A stretch of 29,996 nucleotides of DNA. Origin: RGIG464 sp045643185. Lineage in GTDB: Bacteria > Myxococcota_A > Bradymonadia > UBA4248. Of the stretch, positions 1-7,110 are shown piece after piece; within the stretch, counting starts at the first letter, position 1; every line of letters begins with the position of its first letter. The notes under the pieces were generated by a model. It saw only the letters and a program-made list of their open reading frames with translations, did no database searches and was not told the DNA's origin. The stretch is from the NCBI GenBank assembly GCA_045643185.1, contig JAZUKH010000162.1, forward strand, positions 1 to 29,996, written 5' to 3'. The translations under genes and the position numbers were made by a program.

Positions 1-120
1 TTTACCAAGGTCTCTGACAGGTACATCAGACAGGTCTGTGAAGAGATTAACCGGAGACCTCGAAAAGTGCTTGGTTGGAAGACACCGGAAATGGTTTACT
101 CAAATATGCATTTGGATTGA
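1..120 (+). CDS. IS30-family transposase, C-terminal fragment (cut by window start)
   Basis: The first 39 codons in frame 1 end at TGA 118-120. They read as the typical C-terminus of an IS30-type DDE transposase: residues equivalent to VCEEINRRPRKVLGWKTP followed by a short tail. In this family the segment follows the catalytic DDE core, and the enzyme moves its IS by cutting at the terminal inverted repeats. The rest of the gene lies outside the window, so I cannot say whether the element is intact. Only 59 bases separate its stop from the convergent leuS stop, so the IS right end must lie inside this short gap or overlap the leuS 3' end. Confidence 0.85.
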   Translation, partial: FTKVSDRYIRQVCEEINRRPRKVLGWKTPEMVYSNMHLD

Positions 121-148
121 CAATTTTCCGACTTCCCCCTCATGAGAT

Positions 149-170
149 ACCACGCTTTTTAGGGCGTGGT
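149..170. other. Small hairpin between IS30 end and leuS
   Basis: A perfect 7-bp inverted repeat, ACCACGC (149-155) and GCGTGGT (164-170), surrounds an 8-base loop. No T-run follows on either strand, so it is a poor intrinsic terminator. A hairpin with an internal CTTTTTAGGGCG-like loop is reminiscent of the subterminal hairpins of IS200/IS605 right ends, but there is too little sequence to claim that. It could also be part of the IS30 terminal region. Confidence 0.4.
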
Positions 171-179
171 GAGGCTGTG

Positions 180-2696
180 TTAACCGACGACAAAGTTGAC
201 GATCTTGCCGGGGACGATGATGAGTTTACGAATGGTCTTGCCTTCGATTTGGCGCGCAACGGCGGGAATGGCGAGGGCAGCGGCCTTGATTTCGTCTTCG
301 GACGCGTCTTTGGCGATTTCGATGGTGCCGCGGACTTTGCCGAGGACCTGAACGGCGATTTTGACGGTGTTGACTTCGAGTTTGGAATCATCGACGACGG
401 GCCACTGGGCGAGGCTGACGCAGTCGGAGTGACCGAGCATTGCCCAGAGTTCTTCGGCGATGTGAGGCGCGTAGGGGGCGAGCACGAGGACGAGCGTTTC
501 GGCGGCTTTGCGCGGGAGCTTCTCGAGTTTGGCGAGGTGATTGACGTAGACCATCATTTTTGAGATGCCGGTGTTGAAGCTGAGGCGTTCGATGTCGTCC
601 TGAACGCCTTTGATGGTCTGGTTTCGGATCATTTCGGTCTCGGCGTCGCAGTCGATGTCGGCGATACGGCTATGACATTTGTCTTCGGCGGGGTCGACGA
701 TGAGTTTCCAGCATTTTCCGAGGAAGCGGTTGACGCCCGAGACGCCTTCGGTATCCCACGGTTTGACCTGATCGAGCGGGCCCATGAACATTTCGTAGAG
801 TCTGAGCGAGTCAGCGCCGAGGTCACGCACGACGTCATCTGGGTTGACGACGTTTCCGCGGGATTTCGACATTTTTTCGATCTGCATGGTGAGCGGTTCG
901 CCGTTGCGCTTGTCGATGGCGGAGCCGTCGCCGGTCTTCTGGACGTTATCGACGTGGACGTAAGCGCCGTTTTTGTCTTTGTACGAATAGGCGAGGATCA
1001 TGCCCTGGTTGAAGAGCTTTTTGAACGGTTCTTTTGTGTGGACGAGTCCGATATCGTAGAGGACCTTGTGCCAGAAACGTGCGTAGAGGAGGTGCAGGAC
1101 GGCGTGTTCGGCGCCGCCGATATAGAAATCGACGGGCATCCAATATTTTTCGTTGGCCTCGGAGAAGGGGGCTTCGCTGTTGTTCGGGTCGATGTAACGG
1201 AGGTAGTACCAGCAGGAGCCGGCCCATTGAGGCATGGTGTTGGTTTCTCGTGTCATGTCGCCGACGGTGAGCCATTCGGTCATATTGGCGAGGGGGCTTT
1301 CGCCGGTGCCGGAGGGTGCGTAGCTCTGAACTTCAGGCAGCGTAAGGGGCAGCTGTTCTTCGGGGAGCGGATGGTGGTTGTGATCCTTGTCCCAGAGGAT
1401 GGGGAAGGGTTCGCCCCAGTAGCGTTGACGGCTGAAGAGCCAGTCACGGAGTTTGTAGTTGATGGAGGCCTGGCCGACTTTGTGTTCTTCGAGCCACTGA
1501 ACCATGGCTTTTTTGCCGTCGGGGACGTTCATGCCATCGAGGAAGCCTGAGTTCATGTGGACGCCGTCTTCGGTGTAGGCTTCTTTGGAGATGTCGCCGC
1601 CCGCGATGACCTGTATGATGGGGAGATCGAAGGCTTTAGCGAAGTCGTAGTCGCGGGTGTCGTGAGCGGGAACGCTCATGATGGCGCCGGTTCCGTAGCT
1701 TGCGAGGACGTAGTCGGCGATCCAGATCGGCGTCGGTTTTCCGTTGACCGGGTTGATGGCGTAGGCACCGGTGAAGACGCCGGTCTTGGTTTTGGCGAGG
1801 TCGGTGCGTTCGAGGTCGGATTTCTTGGCAGCTGCGTCGCAGTAGGCGTCGACAGCGGCTTTCTGATCAGGCGTAGTGATGGCTTTGACGAGGGCGTGTT
1901 CAGGCGAGAGAACGAGGAAGGTTGCGCCAAAGAGCGTGTCGGGGCGTGTGGTGAAGACGCGGATCTTTCCGTGGACGGCGGTCTCAGGGGCGAGTTCGAA
2001 GTCGACTTCTGCGCCGAGGGAGCGCCCGATCCAGTTTCGCTGCATGGCTTTGATGCGTTCCGGCCAATCGAGTTCGTCGAGGTCCTGAATGAGTCTTTCT
2101 GCGTAGGCAGTGATTTTGAGCATCCACTGTCTCATGGGGCGACGAATGACTTCGAAGCCGCCGACTTCGGATTTTCCATCGATGACTTCTTCGTTGGCGA
2201 GGACGGTTCCGAGCGCGGGGCACCAGTTTACGGGCGCTTCGGCGACATAGGCGAGTCCACGTTTGTAGAGCTGAAGGAAGATCCACTGGGTCCATTTATA
2301 ATAGTTGGGGTCGGTCGTGTTGATCTCGCGATCCCAGTCATAGCTGAAGCCGAGGGATTTGATCTGGCGCTTGAAGTTTTTGATGTTGGCTTCGGTGGTG
2401 ATGCGCGGATGGGTCCCGGTCTTGATGGCGTACTGTTCAGCGGGCAGACCGAAAGCGTCCCAGCCGATGGGGTGCAGGACATTGAATCCGTTCATTCGCT
2501 TGTATCGCGCGATGATATCGGAAGCCGTGTAGCCTTCGGGGTGGCCGACGTGGAGCCCCTGCCCGGAGGGATAGGGGAACATGTCGAGGATGTAATATTT
2601 CGGTTTTGTGCTGTTATCAACGGCGCGGAACGTCTTGTTTTCGTCCCAGTATTTCTGCCATTTCGGTTCAATGACGTTAGGATTATAGTTGCCCAT
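180..2696 (-). CDS. leuS: Leucyl-tRNA synthetase
   Basis: Cytoplasmic class Ia aminoacyl-tRNA synthetase that charges tRNA-Leu with leucine using ATP. The 838-aa product has the usual bacterial length. The HIGH-type motif is HVGH at residues 49-52, and the KMSKS loop is at 608-612. The CP1 editing domain shows TTRPDTLFGA (about 249-258) and GTGAIMSVPAHDTRD (335-349), which carry the conserved Thr-rich segment and editing Asp. The C-terminal anticodon-binding domain with YAPHIAEELW is present. The protein starts MGNYNPNVIEPKWQKYW, the standard LeuRS N-terminus, which fixes the start. Long opposite-strand open frames here are shadows of this gene. It is convergent with the IS30 fragment. Confidence 0.97.
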   Translation of the reverse strand: MGNYNPNVIEPKWQKYWDENKTFRAVDNSTKPKYYILDMFPYPSGQGLHVGHPEGYTASDIIARYKRMNGFNVLHPIGWDAFGLPAEQYAIKTGTHPRITTEANIKNFKRQIKSLGFSYDWDREINTTDPNYYKWTQWIFLQLYKRGLAYVAEAPVNWCPALGTVLANEEVIDGKSEVGGFEVIRRPMRQWMLKITAYAERLIQDLDELDWPERIKAMQRNWIGRSLGAEVDFELAPETAVHGKIRVFTTRPDTLFGATFLVLSPEHALVKAITTPDQKAAVDAYCDAAAKKSDLERTDLAKTKTGVFTGAYAINPVNGKPTPIWIADYVLASYGTGAIMSVPAHDTRDYDFAKAFDLPIIQVIAGGDISKEAYTEDGVHMNSGFLDGMNVPDGKKAMVQWLEEHKVGQASINYKLRDWLFSRQRYWGEPFPILWDKDHNHHPLPEEQLPLTLPEVQSYAPSGTGESPLANMTEWLTVGDMTRETNTMPQWAGSCWYYLRYIDPNNSEAPFSEANEKYWMPVDFYIGGAEHAVLHLLYARFWHKVLYDIGLVHTKEPFKKLFNQGMILAYSYKDKNGAYVHVDNVQKTGDGSAIDKRNGEPLTMQIEKMSKSRGNVVNPDDVVRDLGADSLRLYEMFMGPLDQVKPWDTEGVSGVNRFLGKCWKLIVDPAEDKCHSRIADIDCDAETEMIRNQTIKGVQDDIERLSFNTGISKMMVYVNHLAKLEKLPRKAAETLVLVLAPYAPHIAEELWAMLGHSDCVSLAQWPVVDDSKLEVNTVKIAVQVLGKVRGTIEIAKDASEDEIKAAALAIPAVARQIEGKTIRKLIIVPGKIVNFVVG

Positions 2697-2768
2697 GATG
2701 ATGCTCGTTGGTGAGGATGTATCGTAAGAAAGCCGCGTGTTGACACGACTTTACAAGTAATTTTTTGG

Positions 2769-2828
2769 GGGAGGGGGAAGTGTCCCCCTGCGCGTCTATT
2801 GGCGTTGCCAATACGCCGCGACCCCCTC
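2769..2828 (+). repeat. Palindromic repeat P2, copy A
   Basis: A two-hairpin intergenic element. The first hairpin is GGGGGA (2773-2778) / TCCCCC (2783-2788). The second is ATTGGC (2798-2803) / GCCAAT (2807-2812) inside the context CTATT...AATACGCCGCGACCCCCTC. The same arrangement recurs in reverse orientation at 14141-14211 and in expanded form at 17737-17856. It lies between leuS and rpmF. Confidence 0.75.
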
Positions 2829-2917
2829 TTTGGTGCATTCCCTTAGTTTTGGGAAGATTGCTTCGTGGTGCCGTATTTTGCGGAGCACGTTTGAAGTCAC
2901 GGTGTGTATAGAAATAA

Positions 2918-2950
2918 ATAAAGCCCTTTGGCTGATAGCCTCAGGGCTTT
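2918..2950 (-). terminator. Intrinsic terminator of yceD-rpmF
   Basis: Outer stem AAGCCCT (2921-2927) / AGGGCTT (2943-2949) with an inner stem GGCT/AGCC (2930-2933 / 2937-2940). On the minus strand the hairpin is followed by a T-rich tract (TTTATTTATTT). It sits just downstream of the rpmF stop codon. Confidence 0.75.
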
Positions 2951-2976
2951 TAAGACGGATCGAAACTCAGAAAAGA

Positions 2977-3162
2977 CTAGTTTTCTTTGTTTTCGAGGAC
3001 CTGCTGACCTTTGTACTGGCCGCAGCTGGGGCAAACGTGATGAGGACGTTTGGGTTCACCGCAATTGGAGCAGGGAACGACCTGAACAGCGGTAAGTCTG
3101 TCATTGATGGAACGACGCATCATGGTGCGGGAATGGGAAACGCGTTTCTTAGGAACTGCCAT
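2977..3162 (-). CDS. rpmF: Ribosomal protein bL32
   Basis: A 61-aa basic protein of the 50S subunit. It begins MAVPKKRVSHSRTMMRRS, the hallmark N-terminus of bL32, and has the zinc-ribbon cysteines in two CxxC pairs (CSNCG and CPSCG). It therefore belongs to the zinc-binding (C+) form. A good ribosome-binding site (AGGAG) precedes the ATG. It lies 58 bases downstream of the YceD/DUF177 gene on the same strand, the widely conserved yceD-rpmF pairing, so the two are probably co-transcribed. Confidence 0.97.
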   Translation of the reverse strand: MAVPKKRVSHSRTMMRRSINDRLTAVQVVPCSNCGEPKRPHHVCPSCGQYKGQQVLENKEN

Positions 3163-3220
3163 TTTAAAACTCCTGATAAAGAATGTGAGAAAGCCCGTGA
3201 GGGATTTCCAGAATTAAGGA

Positions 3221-3706
3221 TTACTTAATGCAATCACAATCGCCTTCGTTGAGGTTTTTGCCACACTGGGGGCAAAGTCCGCGGCAATCGTCATTGCAGA
3301 GATAGTGGGGATCGCATTCAGACCAAATGGCTTCGAGGATGAAGTGATCGACATCGATCTCCCCATTTTCGTAGAAGGAGACGTCGAGGTCATCGGCGCC
3401 GAGGATAATTTCATCATCCTTTGGTGAATCTTCCACGGGTACGAGTAAGATTTCGGTGTTGATATCCAGGTCTTTGGAATCACGTTGATTGCATCGGACA
3501 CAGTCCAACCACAATTCGGCGTGAATTTTTGCCTGTAGAAGGATACCGGATTTTTTGTGAGTGAGCGTTGCTTCGTAGGTGACAGGGTTTCTGGCGAAGC
3601 ATTCATCGCCGGTTTCTGCCATGAACTGGTTGCAAGCGTCGACTTCAATGGTGCCGTCAGCTTGGAACGGAACTGAATTTGAAATACGAATGACTTGAAC
3701 TTTCAT
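3221..3706 (-). CDS. yceD: YceD/DUF177 family protein
   Basis: A 161-aa cytoplasmic protein of the YceD (DUF177) family, linked in other bacteria to 23S rRNA accumulation and ribosome assembly. The diagnostic mid-section LWLDCVRCNQ contains the conserved CxRC motif. The C-terminal half has the typical D-x-FILEAIW...LCNDDCRGLCPQCGKNLN pattern with clustered cysteines (CNDDC, CPQC, CDC), consistent with metal binding. A GAGGT ribosome-binding site lies about 7 bases before the ATG. It is immediately upstream of rpmF as in most bacteria. A near-consensus promoter lies about 50 bases upstream. Confidence 0.92.
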   Translation of the reverse strand: MKVQVIRISNSVPFQADGTIEVDACNQFMAETGDECFARNPVTYEATLTHKKSGILLQAKIHAELWLDCVRCNQRDSKDLDINTEILLVPVEDSPKDDEIILGADDLDVSFYENGEIDVDHFILEAIWSECDPHYLCNDDCRGLCPQCGKNLNEGDCDCIK

Positions 3707-3755
3707 GCAATGACCTCACAAAAAGCCTAAAATAGCCTTCGACAAAGGCGGCGAG

Positions 3756-3784
3756 AATATAAGGACTTGGGCAGAATGTGTCAA
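3756..3784 (-). promoter_or_regulatory. Sigma-70-type promoter of yceD-rpmF
   Basis: Reading the minus strand, TTGACA (3784-3779), a 17-base spacer and TATATT (3761-3756) form a near-perfect housekeeping promoter about 50 bases upstream of the yceD ATG. This suits strong expression of a ribosomal protein operon. Confidence 0.85.
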
Positions 3785-3899
3785 CATTTTTATGTTTTTA
3801 CCTGGGGATAAAAGTTATAGCTCAGTCAAGGATCACAATCTTTTAGTTTGTTTAATCTTGAACATTTTGTTTTGGAGCAGGCCTGAAGCCTGCGGCGCG

Positions 3900-3946
3900 C
3901 AGGGGGACGGAAGAGACGCGAGGTCCGCACGTCTCTACCGTCCCCC
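3900..3946. repeat. Palindromic repeat P1, copy 1
   Basis: Left arm GGGGGACGG-A-AGAGACG and right arm CGTCTCT-ACCGTCCCCC enclose a short centre containing AGGTCCGC. It is an almost perfect long hairpin. Its core, AGAGACG...CGTCTCT with GGTCC between, recurs at 7076-7102, 17771-17814 and 29383-29515. Confidence 0.75.
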
Positions 3947-4117
3947 TTGCAACCCCCGAGCGCTCTTTTGTCGGCTGTGTGGAACTCGCTTTGCTCAAAC
4001 ATGCCACACGGCCGTACCAAATTCAGGAACTGTTAAGGCAGATCATCGTAATCTAAATTTTGGAGTCGGCAGCCGCGAACTTGCCTTCGGCTTCGAACAA
4101 ATCGCGTCTGCTCGCCC

Positions 4118-4179
4118 ATCTCAGCCTGCTTGCCTTCGGATTCGCTACGGCTGAGATTTGGAATCTCTGACCAGACAAT
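4118..4179 (+). repeat. CTCAGC/GCTGAG repeat, copy 1
   Basis: Stem ATCTCAGC (4118-4125) / GCTGAGAT (4150-4157) surrounds a loop with CTTGCCTTCGG. The similarity to 7111-7171 continues past the stem to ...TGACCAGACAAT, giving a unit of about 62 bp shared by two intergenic regions of this window. Confidence 0.7.
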
Positions 4180-4388
4180 GCTTCCCCGGCTGAAAAGCAA
4201 TCATATAAGATGTAACGGATAAAATTTTCCTTTTGCAAAGCGTCTTGAAATCGGTTTTTGAATAGCGTATAAACGAGGATGTTTGGTCTAGTTAAAAAAC
4301 TATACCGTGATGTAAACTTGTGTCCCTGTATTTTGTATGGGGAATTGTTGACGATCTTCTTTCAACCTAAATTTAAGGAAGGTAAAAA

Positions 4389-4904
4389 ATGAAAAAAGCG
4401 ATTATTGCTCTTATGACTCTCTCTCTCGCTTGCTGCACCTTCGGTTGCAACAAAGAACAGAAGATTAAAGAAGCCCGCGAAGCTTCCGCTGCTGAAGCTG
4501 TTCAGACTGAATCCATCCGTCAGATCGAAGCCAAATATCAGCTCAACGACCCGAGCGCTGCTGATCCTTCGACCGCTCTTCTTTGCAAATACGTTGTCAT
4601 CTCCAATGGCAATCGTATGGAAGCCACGACCCGTACCTCCGGTCAGTGCGATTTCAATAGCCTCGCTGGCTCCCTCGCTTCTGCTGGCTCCGTCTCCGAC
4701 GGTGTCATGGTTGGCATCATGGATCGCCTCGCCTCCCTTAAAGGTGTTCCCAACTCGGCCGCTCCTTCCATGAACTGCGTTGTCTACAACGTTACCACGA
4801 GCCTCCGTACCATGGGTCTCCAGGATTGCACCATCAGTGGCAAACCTGCTGCTGGTTTCATCGGCGAAGCTGCTGCTGACATCACGAAAGCCCTCGGTCT
4901 CTAA
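4389..4904 (+). CDS. Small lipoprotein of unknown function
   Basis: A 171-aa exported protein that I do not recognise. The N-terminus is a signal peptide (MKKAIIALMTLSLACCTFGC). C20 is the most likely lipidated cysteine; C15/C16 are alternatives with a weaker lipobox. After a charged helical stretch (about residues 22-50, Glu/Ala-rich), the rest is Ser/Ala-rich with four spaced cysteines (CK, QCDF, NCVV, DCTI) that could form two disulfides. An AAGGAAGG-type ribosome-binding site precedes the ATG. The codon choice is very uniform (GCT, CTC, GTC, GAA), unlike the neighbours, which suggests high expression. The gene is monocistronic with its own terminator. Confidence 0.85.
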   Translation: MKKAIIALMTLSLACCTFGCNKEQKIKEAREASAAEAVQTESIRQIEAKYQLNDPSAADPSTALLCKYVVISNGNRMEATTRTSGQCDFNSLAGSLASAGSVSDGVMVGIMDRLASLKGVPNSAAPSMNCVVYNVTTSLRTMGLQDCTISGKPAAGFIGEAAADITKALGL

Positions 4905-4929
4905 TTCTTTCTTGAATTAAGCTAAAAAA

Positions 4930-4957
4930 GGCGGATCTTCGGATCCGCCTTTTTTTG
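4930..4957 (+). terminator. Intrinsic terminator after the small lipoprotein
   Basis: An 8-bp GC-rich stem GGCGGATC (4930-4937) / GATCCGCC (4942-4949) closes a TTCG tetraloop and is followed by T8. This is a textbook strong terminator. Confidence 0.92.
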
Positions 4958-5050
4958 TTTGAGCCCGTATTCAGCACATCATTCTTAAGACATCTTATTC
5001 TGAAAAACAGAGGTGAGTCAGTGGACTCCGGTTCTGGTTTTTTGCTCACA

Positions 5051-5080
5051 AAAAAAAGGCCGCATGCGCGGCCTTATTTT
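5051..5080. terminator. Bidirectional terminator
   Basis: Stem AAGGCCGC (5056-5063) / GCGGCCTT (5068-5075) is flanked by an A-run on the left and a T-rich run on the right, so it can terminate in both directions. Its main user is the minus-strand PKD gene that ends at 5103. Confidence 0.85.
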
Positions 5081-5102
5081 TTGTGTGAATGTGTTTGTCG
5101 AA

Positions 5103-6173
5103 TTAGCCTTCGTACCCGTCAATCGTCATGCTGGTGAATGAGCAGGTGCAGCCGCTGCCTTTGACCATTCGCTTGATCGACCAAGTGTAGTCACCCAGTT
5201 CGCCACGGCACGTGGTCTTGGCACTCGTATCGCCTTCGCCGCCATCACTGAGTTTTTTGCTTTGCGTGACGTTGCAGCCGGGTCCCGATAGTGAGACGCT
5301 GAGTGTGCATGTGCAGCCATCGCTGGCTGCGATGTCGGCACTGGCTTCGAGGTGGGCCTTGGCGCCGGGGTAGGTCTTGGTGAACGTGCCTGTCAATTCT
5401 TCGGCATCCGCTTTGATTTCGTTGGCATCGGCGATCTTTGGTTTGGAAATGAAACGAACTTTGTTTTCGGGACGATTGACGTCGACTTTCATTGTGCCTT
5501 GTCCAACATTGCCAGCTTTGTCGGTAACCGTGAGCGTGACGACGTACGAACCAAGTGTACTATAAGCGTGGGTCGCTTTTTCGCCGTCGGCCGAAGTGCC
5601 ATCGCCGAAATCCCAATGGAATTTGTCGAGCGCTGCCGATTTTTTACGGCTTTTGTGGCCGTCAAACTTGATCTTCTCATTGAGTTTGGCATCGTCAATG
5701 TCTTTGCCGGCATTGACGATGGGGGATTTCTCGGTGTTGACAACAGCGGGCGCCGCGTCGGCGAGTGCGTCCGTAGGCGCTTCAGCCGGAGCTGCGTCGG
5801 GGGCTTCGGCCAGCGCTGCGTCGTTAGCCGGCGCGTCCGTGGGCGCTGCGTCGTTAGCCGGCGCATCCGTGGGCGCTGCATCGGCATTTTCGTTATCGAC
5901 AAAATTGAGGTCCTCGCCGTTTACCGAGTCATTGTCACCATTGTCTTCTGCTGTCGCGACAAAATCGAGGTCGGCAGCAGGTTCGCCTGACTCAGCCATT
6001 TGGGCATCTAACGACTGGGTCACGTGGTTGGCTAAAAAATAAAGAGCGATGGCTAAAACAGCCGTCACGGCAAAGAGCCAGGATGAGCGAGTGTTGCCTT
6101 TCATAAATTGAATGATAAAGGCGGTGGCACTCACAGCAAGAACGATGACCGCGATAAGCGTAAGAATTGACAT
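5103..6173 (-). CDS. Membrane-anchored PKD-domain protein with Cys-rich C-terminal domain
   Basis: A 356-aa protein. Two hydrophobic helices (about residues 2-22 and 32-49) anchor it in the inner membrane. A low-complexity Asp/Ala/Pro linker follows (about 60-145), containing two copies of the 10-residue unit DAAPTDAPAN. Residues about 150-233 form a PKD (Ig-like) domain with the signature HWDFGDGT and the closing strand YVVTLTVTD. The final ~115 residues hold cysteines at 287, 289, 300, 322, 342 and 344, with two CTC motifs (CTCTL, CTCSF) that suggest two repeated halves bonded by disulfides. A GGAGGT site lies 8 bases before the ATG. Function is unknown; PKD domains usually bind protein or glycan partners outside the cytoplasm. 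It lies downstream of secG, separated by a terminator. Confidence 0.85.
   Translation of the reverse strand: MSILTLIAVIVLAVSATAFIIQFMKGNTRSSWLFAVTAVLAIALYFLANHVTQSLDAQMAESGEPAADLDFVATAEDNGDNDSVNGEDLNFVDNENADAAPTDAPANDAAPTDAPANDAALAEAPDAAPAEAPTDALADAAPAVVNTEKSPIVNAGKDIDDAKLNEKIKFDGHKSRKKSAALDKFHWDFGDGTSADGEKATHAYSTLGSYVVTLTVTDKAGNVGQGTMKVDVNRPENKVRFISKPKIADANEIKADAEELTGTFTKTYPGAKAHLEASADIAASDGCTCTLSVSLSGPGCNVTQSKKLSDGGEGDTSAKTTCRGELGDYTWSIKRMVKGSGCTCSFTSMTIDGYEG
5818..5877 (-). repeat. Tandem 30-bp coding repeat (2 copies)
   Basis: Two adjacent, nearly identical 30-bp units (5818-5847 and 5848-5877) encode DAAPTDAPAN twice within the linker of the PKD-domain protein. Partial, more diverged units lie alongside, so the linker length is probably variable between strains. 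Confidence 0.8.
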
Positions 6174-6284
6174 TTTTTATGACCTCCGAAAGGCGTGAAA
6201 ACATGTATCAGGATTAGCCTGGTAAAACAGGATTTCACACACAAAATACAACTCTATCTATCTTACACCATAACGCATGAGAAA

Positions 6285-6312
6285 CAAAAAAAGCCGCCAG
6301 AAATGGCGGCTT
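6285..6312 (-). terminator. Terminator of secG
   Basis: Stem AAGCCGCCA (6291-6299) / TGGCGGCTT (6304-6312) with a GAAA loop. On the minus strand it is followed by seven T residues. It separates secG from the PKD gene. It also carries a short T-run on the plus strand. Confidence 0.85.
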
Positions 6313-6382
6313 TTGGAAATTTATGAAATGGGAAACTACATCAATACTCCTCGGTGTAGTTTTGGTCGGGTAGTTAAAGCTC

Positions 6383-6943
6383 TTAGACCGAGGGTACCGT
6401 TTCAGCCGGTGCCGTTTCAGTTGGTGCAACTGGCGCTATACCGAGGTCAAGCGGCAGCGCGGGGTTGGCATCCGTGCCACCCAGGCCGATATCCGACGGG
6501 ATCTGCAAATCGACCGACGGCGGCGGCGGGAGTTGGAGTGCAGGCGCGGCTTCGACGGGTGCAGGCGCGGGCGCAGCTTCGACAGGCGCCGGTGCGGGGG
6601 CCGCTGGTGCTATGAGCGCTTCGGCAGCCGGTTGCGGGATCTCAAGCATTTCGTCCTGTGCATCGAATTCAAGACCACGGGATTTCTGGATCTCCTGGTT
6701 CGATGAGACACTGCGGTCAACGGCGTGCCATGACATCAAAAGGCTCAGAAGCATAAAGACGATCGCCGCGCCTGTCGTCATGCGACGGAAAACTGGCGTA
6801 CCGCCCGAGGCACCAAACACCGTGTTGCCGCCACCACCAAAAGCAGCACCAAGTCCGCCGCCTTTACCAGGCTGAAGCAGGACCGTGATGACGAGAAAAA
6901 TACAAACGATGATGAAAACGATATAGATGAAATTCCAGAACAT
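6383..6943 (-). CDS. secG: Preprotein translocase subunit SecG with Ala/Pro-rich tail
   Basis: Inner-membrane subunit of the SecYEG channel that assists protein export. With the ATG at 6943 the product is 186 aa and begins MFWNFIYIVFIIVCIFLVI, the first SecG helix. The conserved loop VLLQPGKGGGLGAAFGGG and GASGG follow, and then a second helix (about residues 55-75). The upstream extension of the open frame starts with GTG and has no helix, so I reject it. E. coli SecG is about 110 aa; here roughly 110 extra residues form a cytoplasm- or periplasm-facing tail rich in Ala, Pro and Val with the repeat PAPAPVEAA. Such tails occur in deltaproteobacterial SecG proteins. Confidence 0.92.
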   Translation of the reverse strand: MFWNFIYIVFIIVCIFLVITVLLQPGKGGGLGAAFGGGGNTVFGASGGTPVFRRMTTGAAIVFMLLSLLMSWHAVDRSVSSNQEIQKSRGLEFDAQDEMLEIPQPAAEALIAPAAPAPAPVEAAPAPAPVEAAPALQLPPPPSVDLQIPSDIGLGGTDANPALPLDLGIAPVAPTETAPAETVPSV

Positions 6944-7024
6944 GAGTTGGCTCGATGTGAAAGATTGAAATAGTGCCACATGACACTTTGCTCGTTTGGC
7001 TAAAAGCACAAAAAAGCGGCGGCT

Positions 7025-7053
7025 AATCTATGCAATCCTAGACTTTAAGGCAA
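7025..7053 (-). promoter_or_regulatory. Putative secG promoter
   Basis: On the minus strand TTGCCT (7053-7048), a 17-base spacer and TAGATT (7030-7025) match the sigma-70 consensus at four of six positions in each box, about 80 bases upstream of the chosen secG start. Confidence 0.5.
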
Positions 7054-7075
7054 GATTTTTTATCAAAAAACTTTG

Positions 7076-7102
7076 GAGACGTGCGGACCGCGTGTCTTTA
7101 CT
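7076..7102. repeat. Palindromic repeat P1, partial copy
   Basis: GGAGACGTGCGGACCGCGTGTCTTTAC repeats the inner part of the P1 palindrome (AGACGTG-CGGACC-GCGTGTCT). The outer GGGGACGG arms seen at 3900 and 29383 are missing, so it is a degraded copy. Confidence 0.55.
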
Positions 7103-7110
7103 TGCGCCCA

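Larger units (their letters stand above)
3785..4388. other. Long intergenic region with repeats, no gene seen
   Basis: This stretch lies between divergent yceD and the small lipoprotein gene. It holds a hairpin GCAGGC/GCCTGC (3877-3882 / 3888-3893), a P1 palindrome (3900-3946) and a CTCAGC/GCTGAG repeat (4118-4179), listed separately. Open frames of 60-120 codons cross these palindromes without ribosome-binding sites or recognisable sequence, so I do not call them. No convincing promoter for the lipoprotein gene was found. Confidence 0.6.

Noticed and set aside
672..2714. Long open frames on the plus strand opposite leuS (292 and 385 codons)
   Set aside because: They are antisense shadows of leuS, which has full-length family motifs; the low-complexity Asp/Gly/Val/Phe composition of these frames is typical of such shadows.
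3792..4154. 120-codon plus-strand open frame between yceD and the lipoprotein gene
   Set aside because: It runs across palindromic repeats, has no ribosome-binding site and no recognisable protein features.
5352..5990. 212-codon plus-strand open frame opposite the PKD gene
   Set aside because: Shadow of the minus-strand gene, which has clear membrane helices and a PKD signature.
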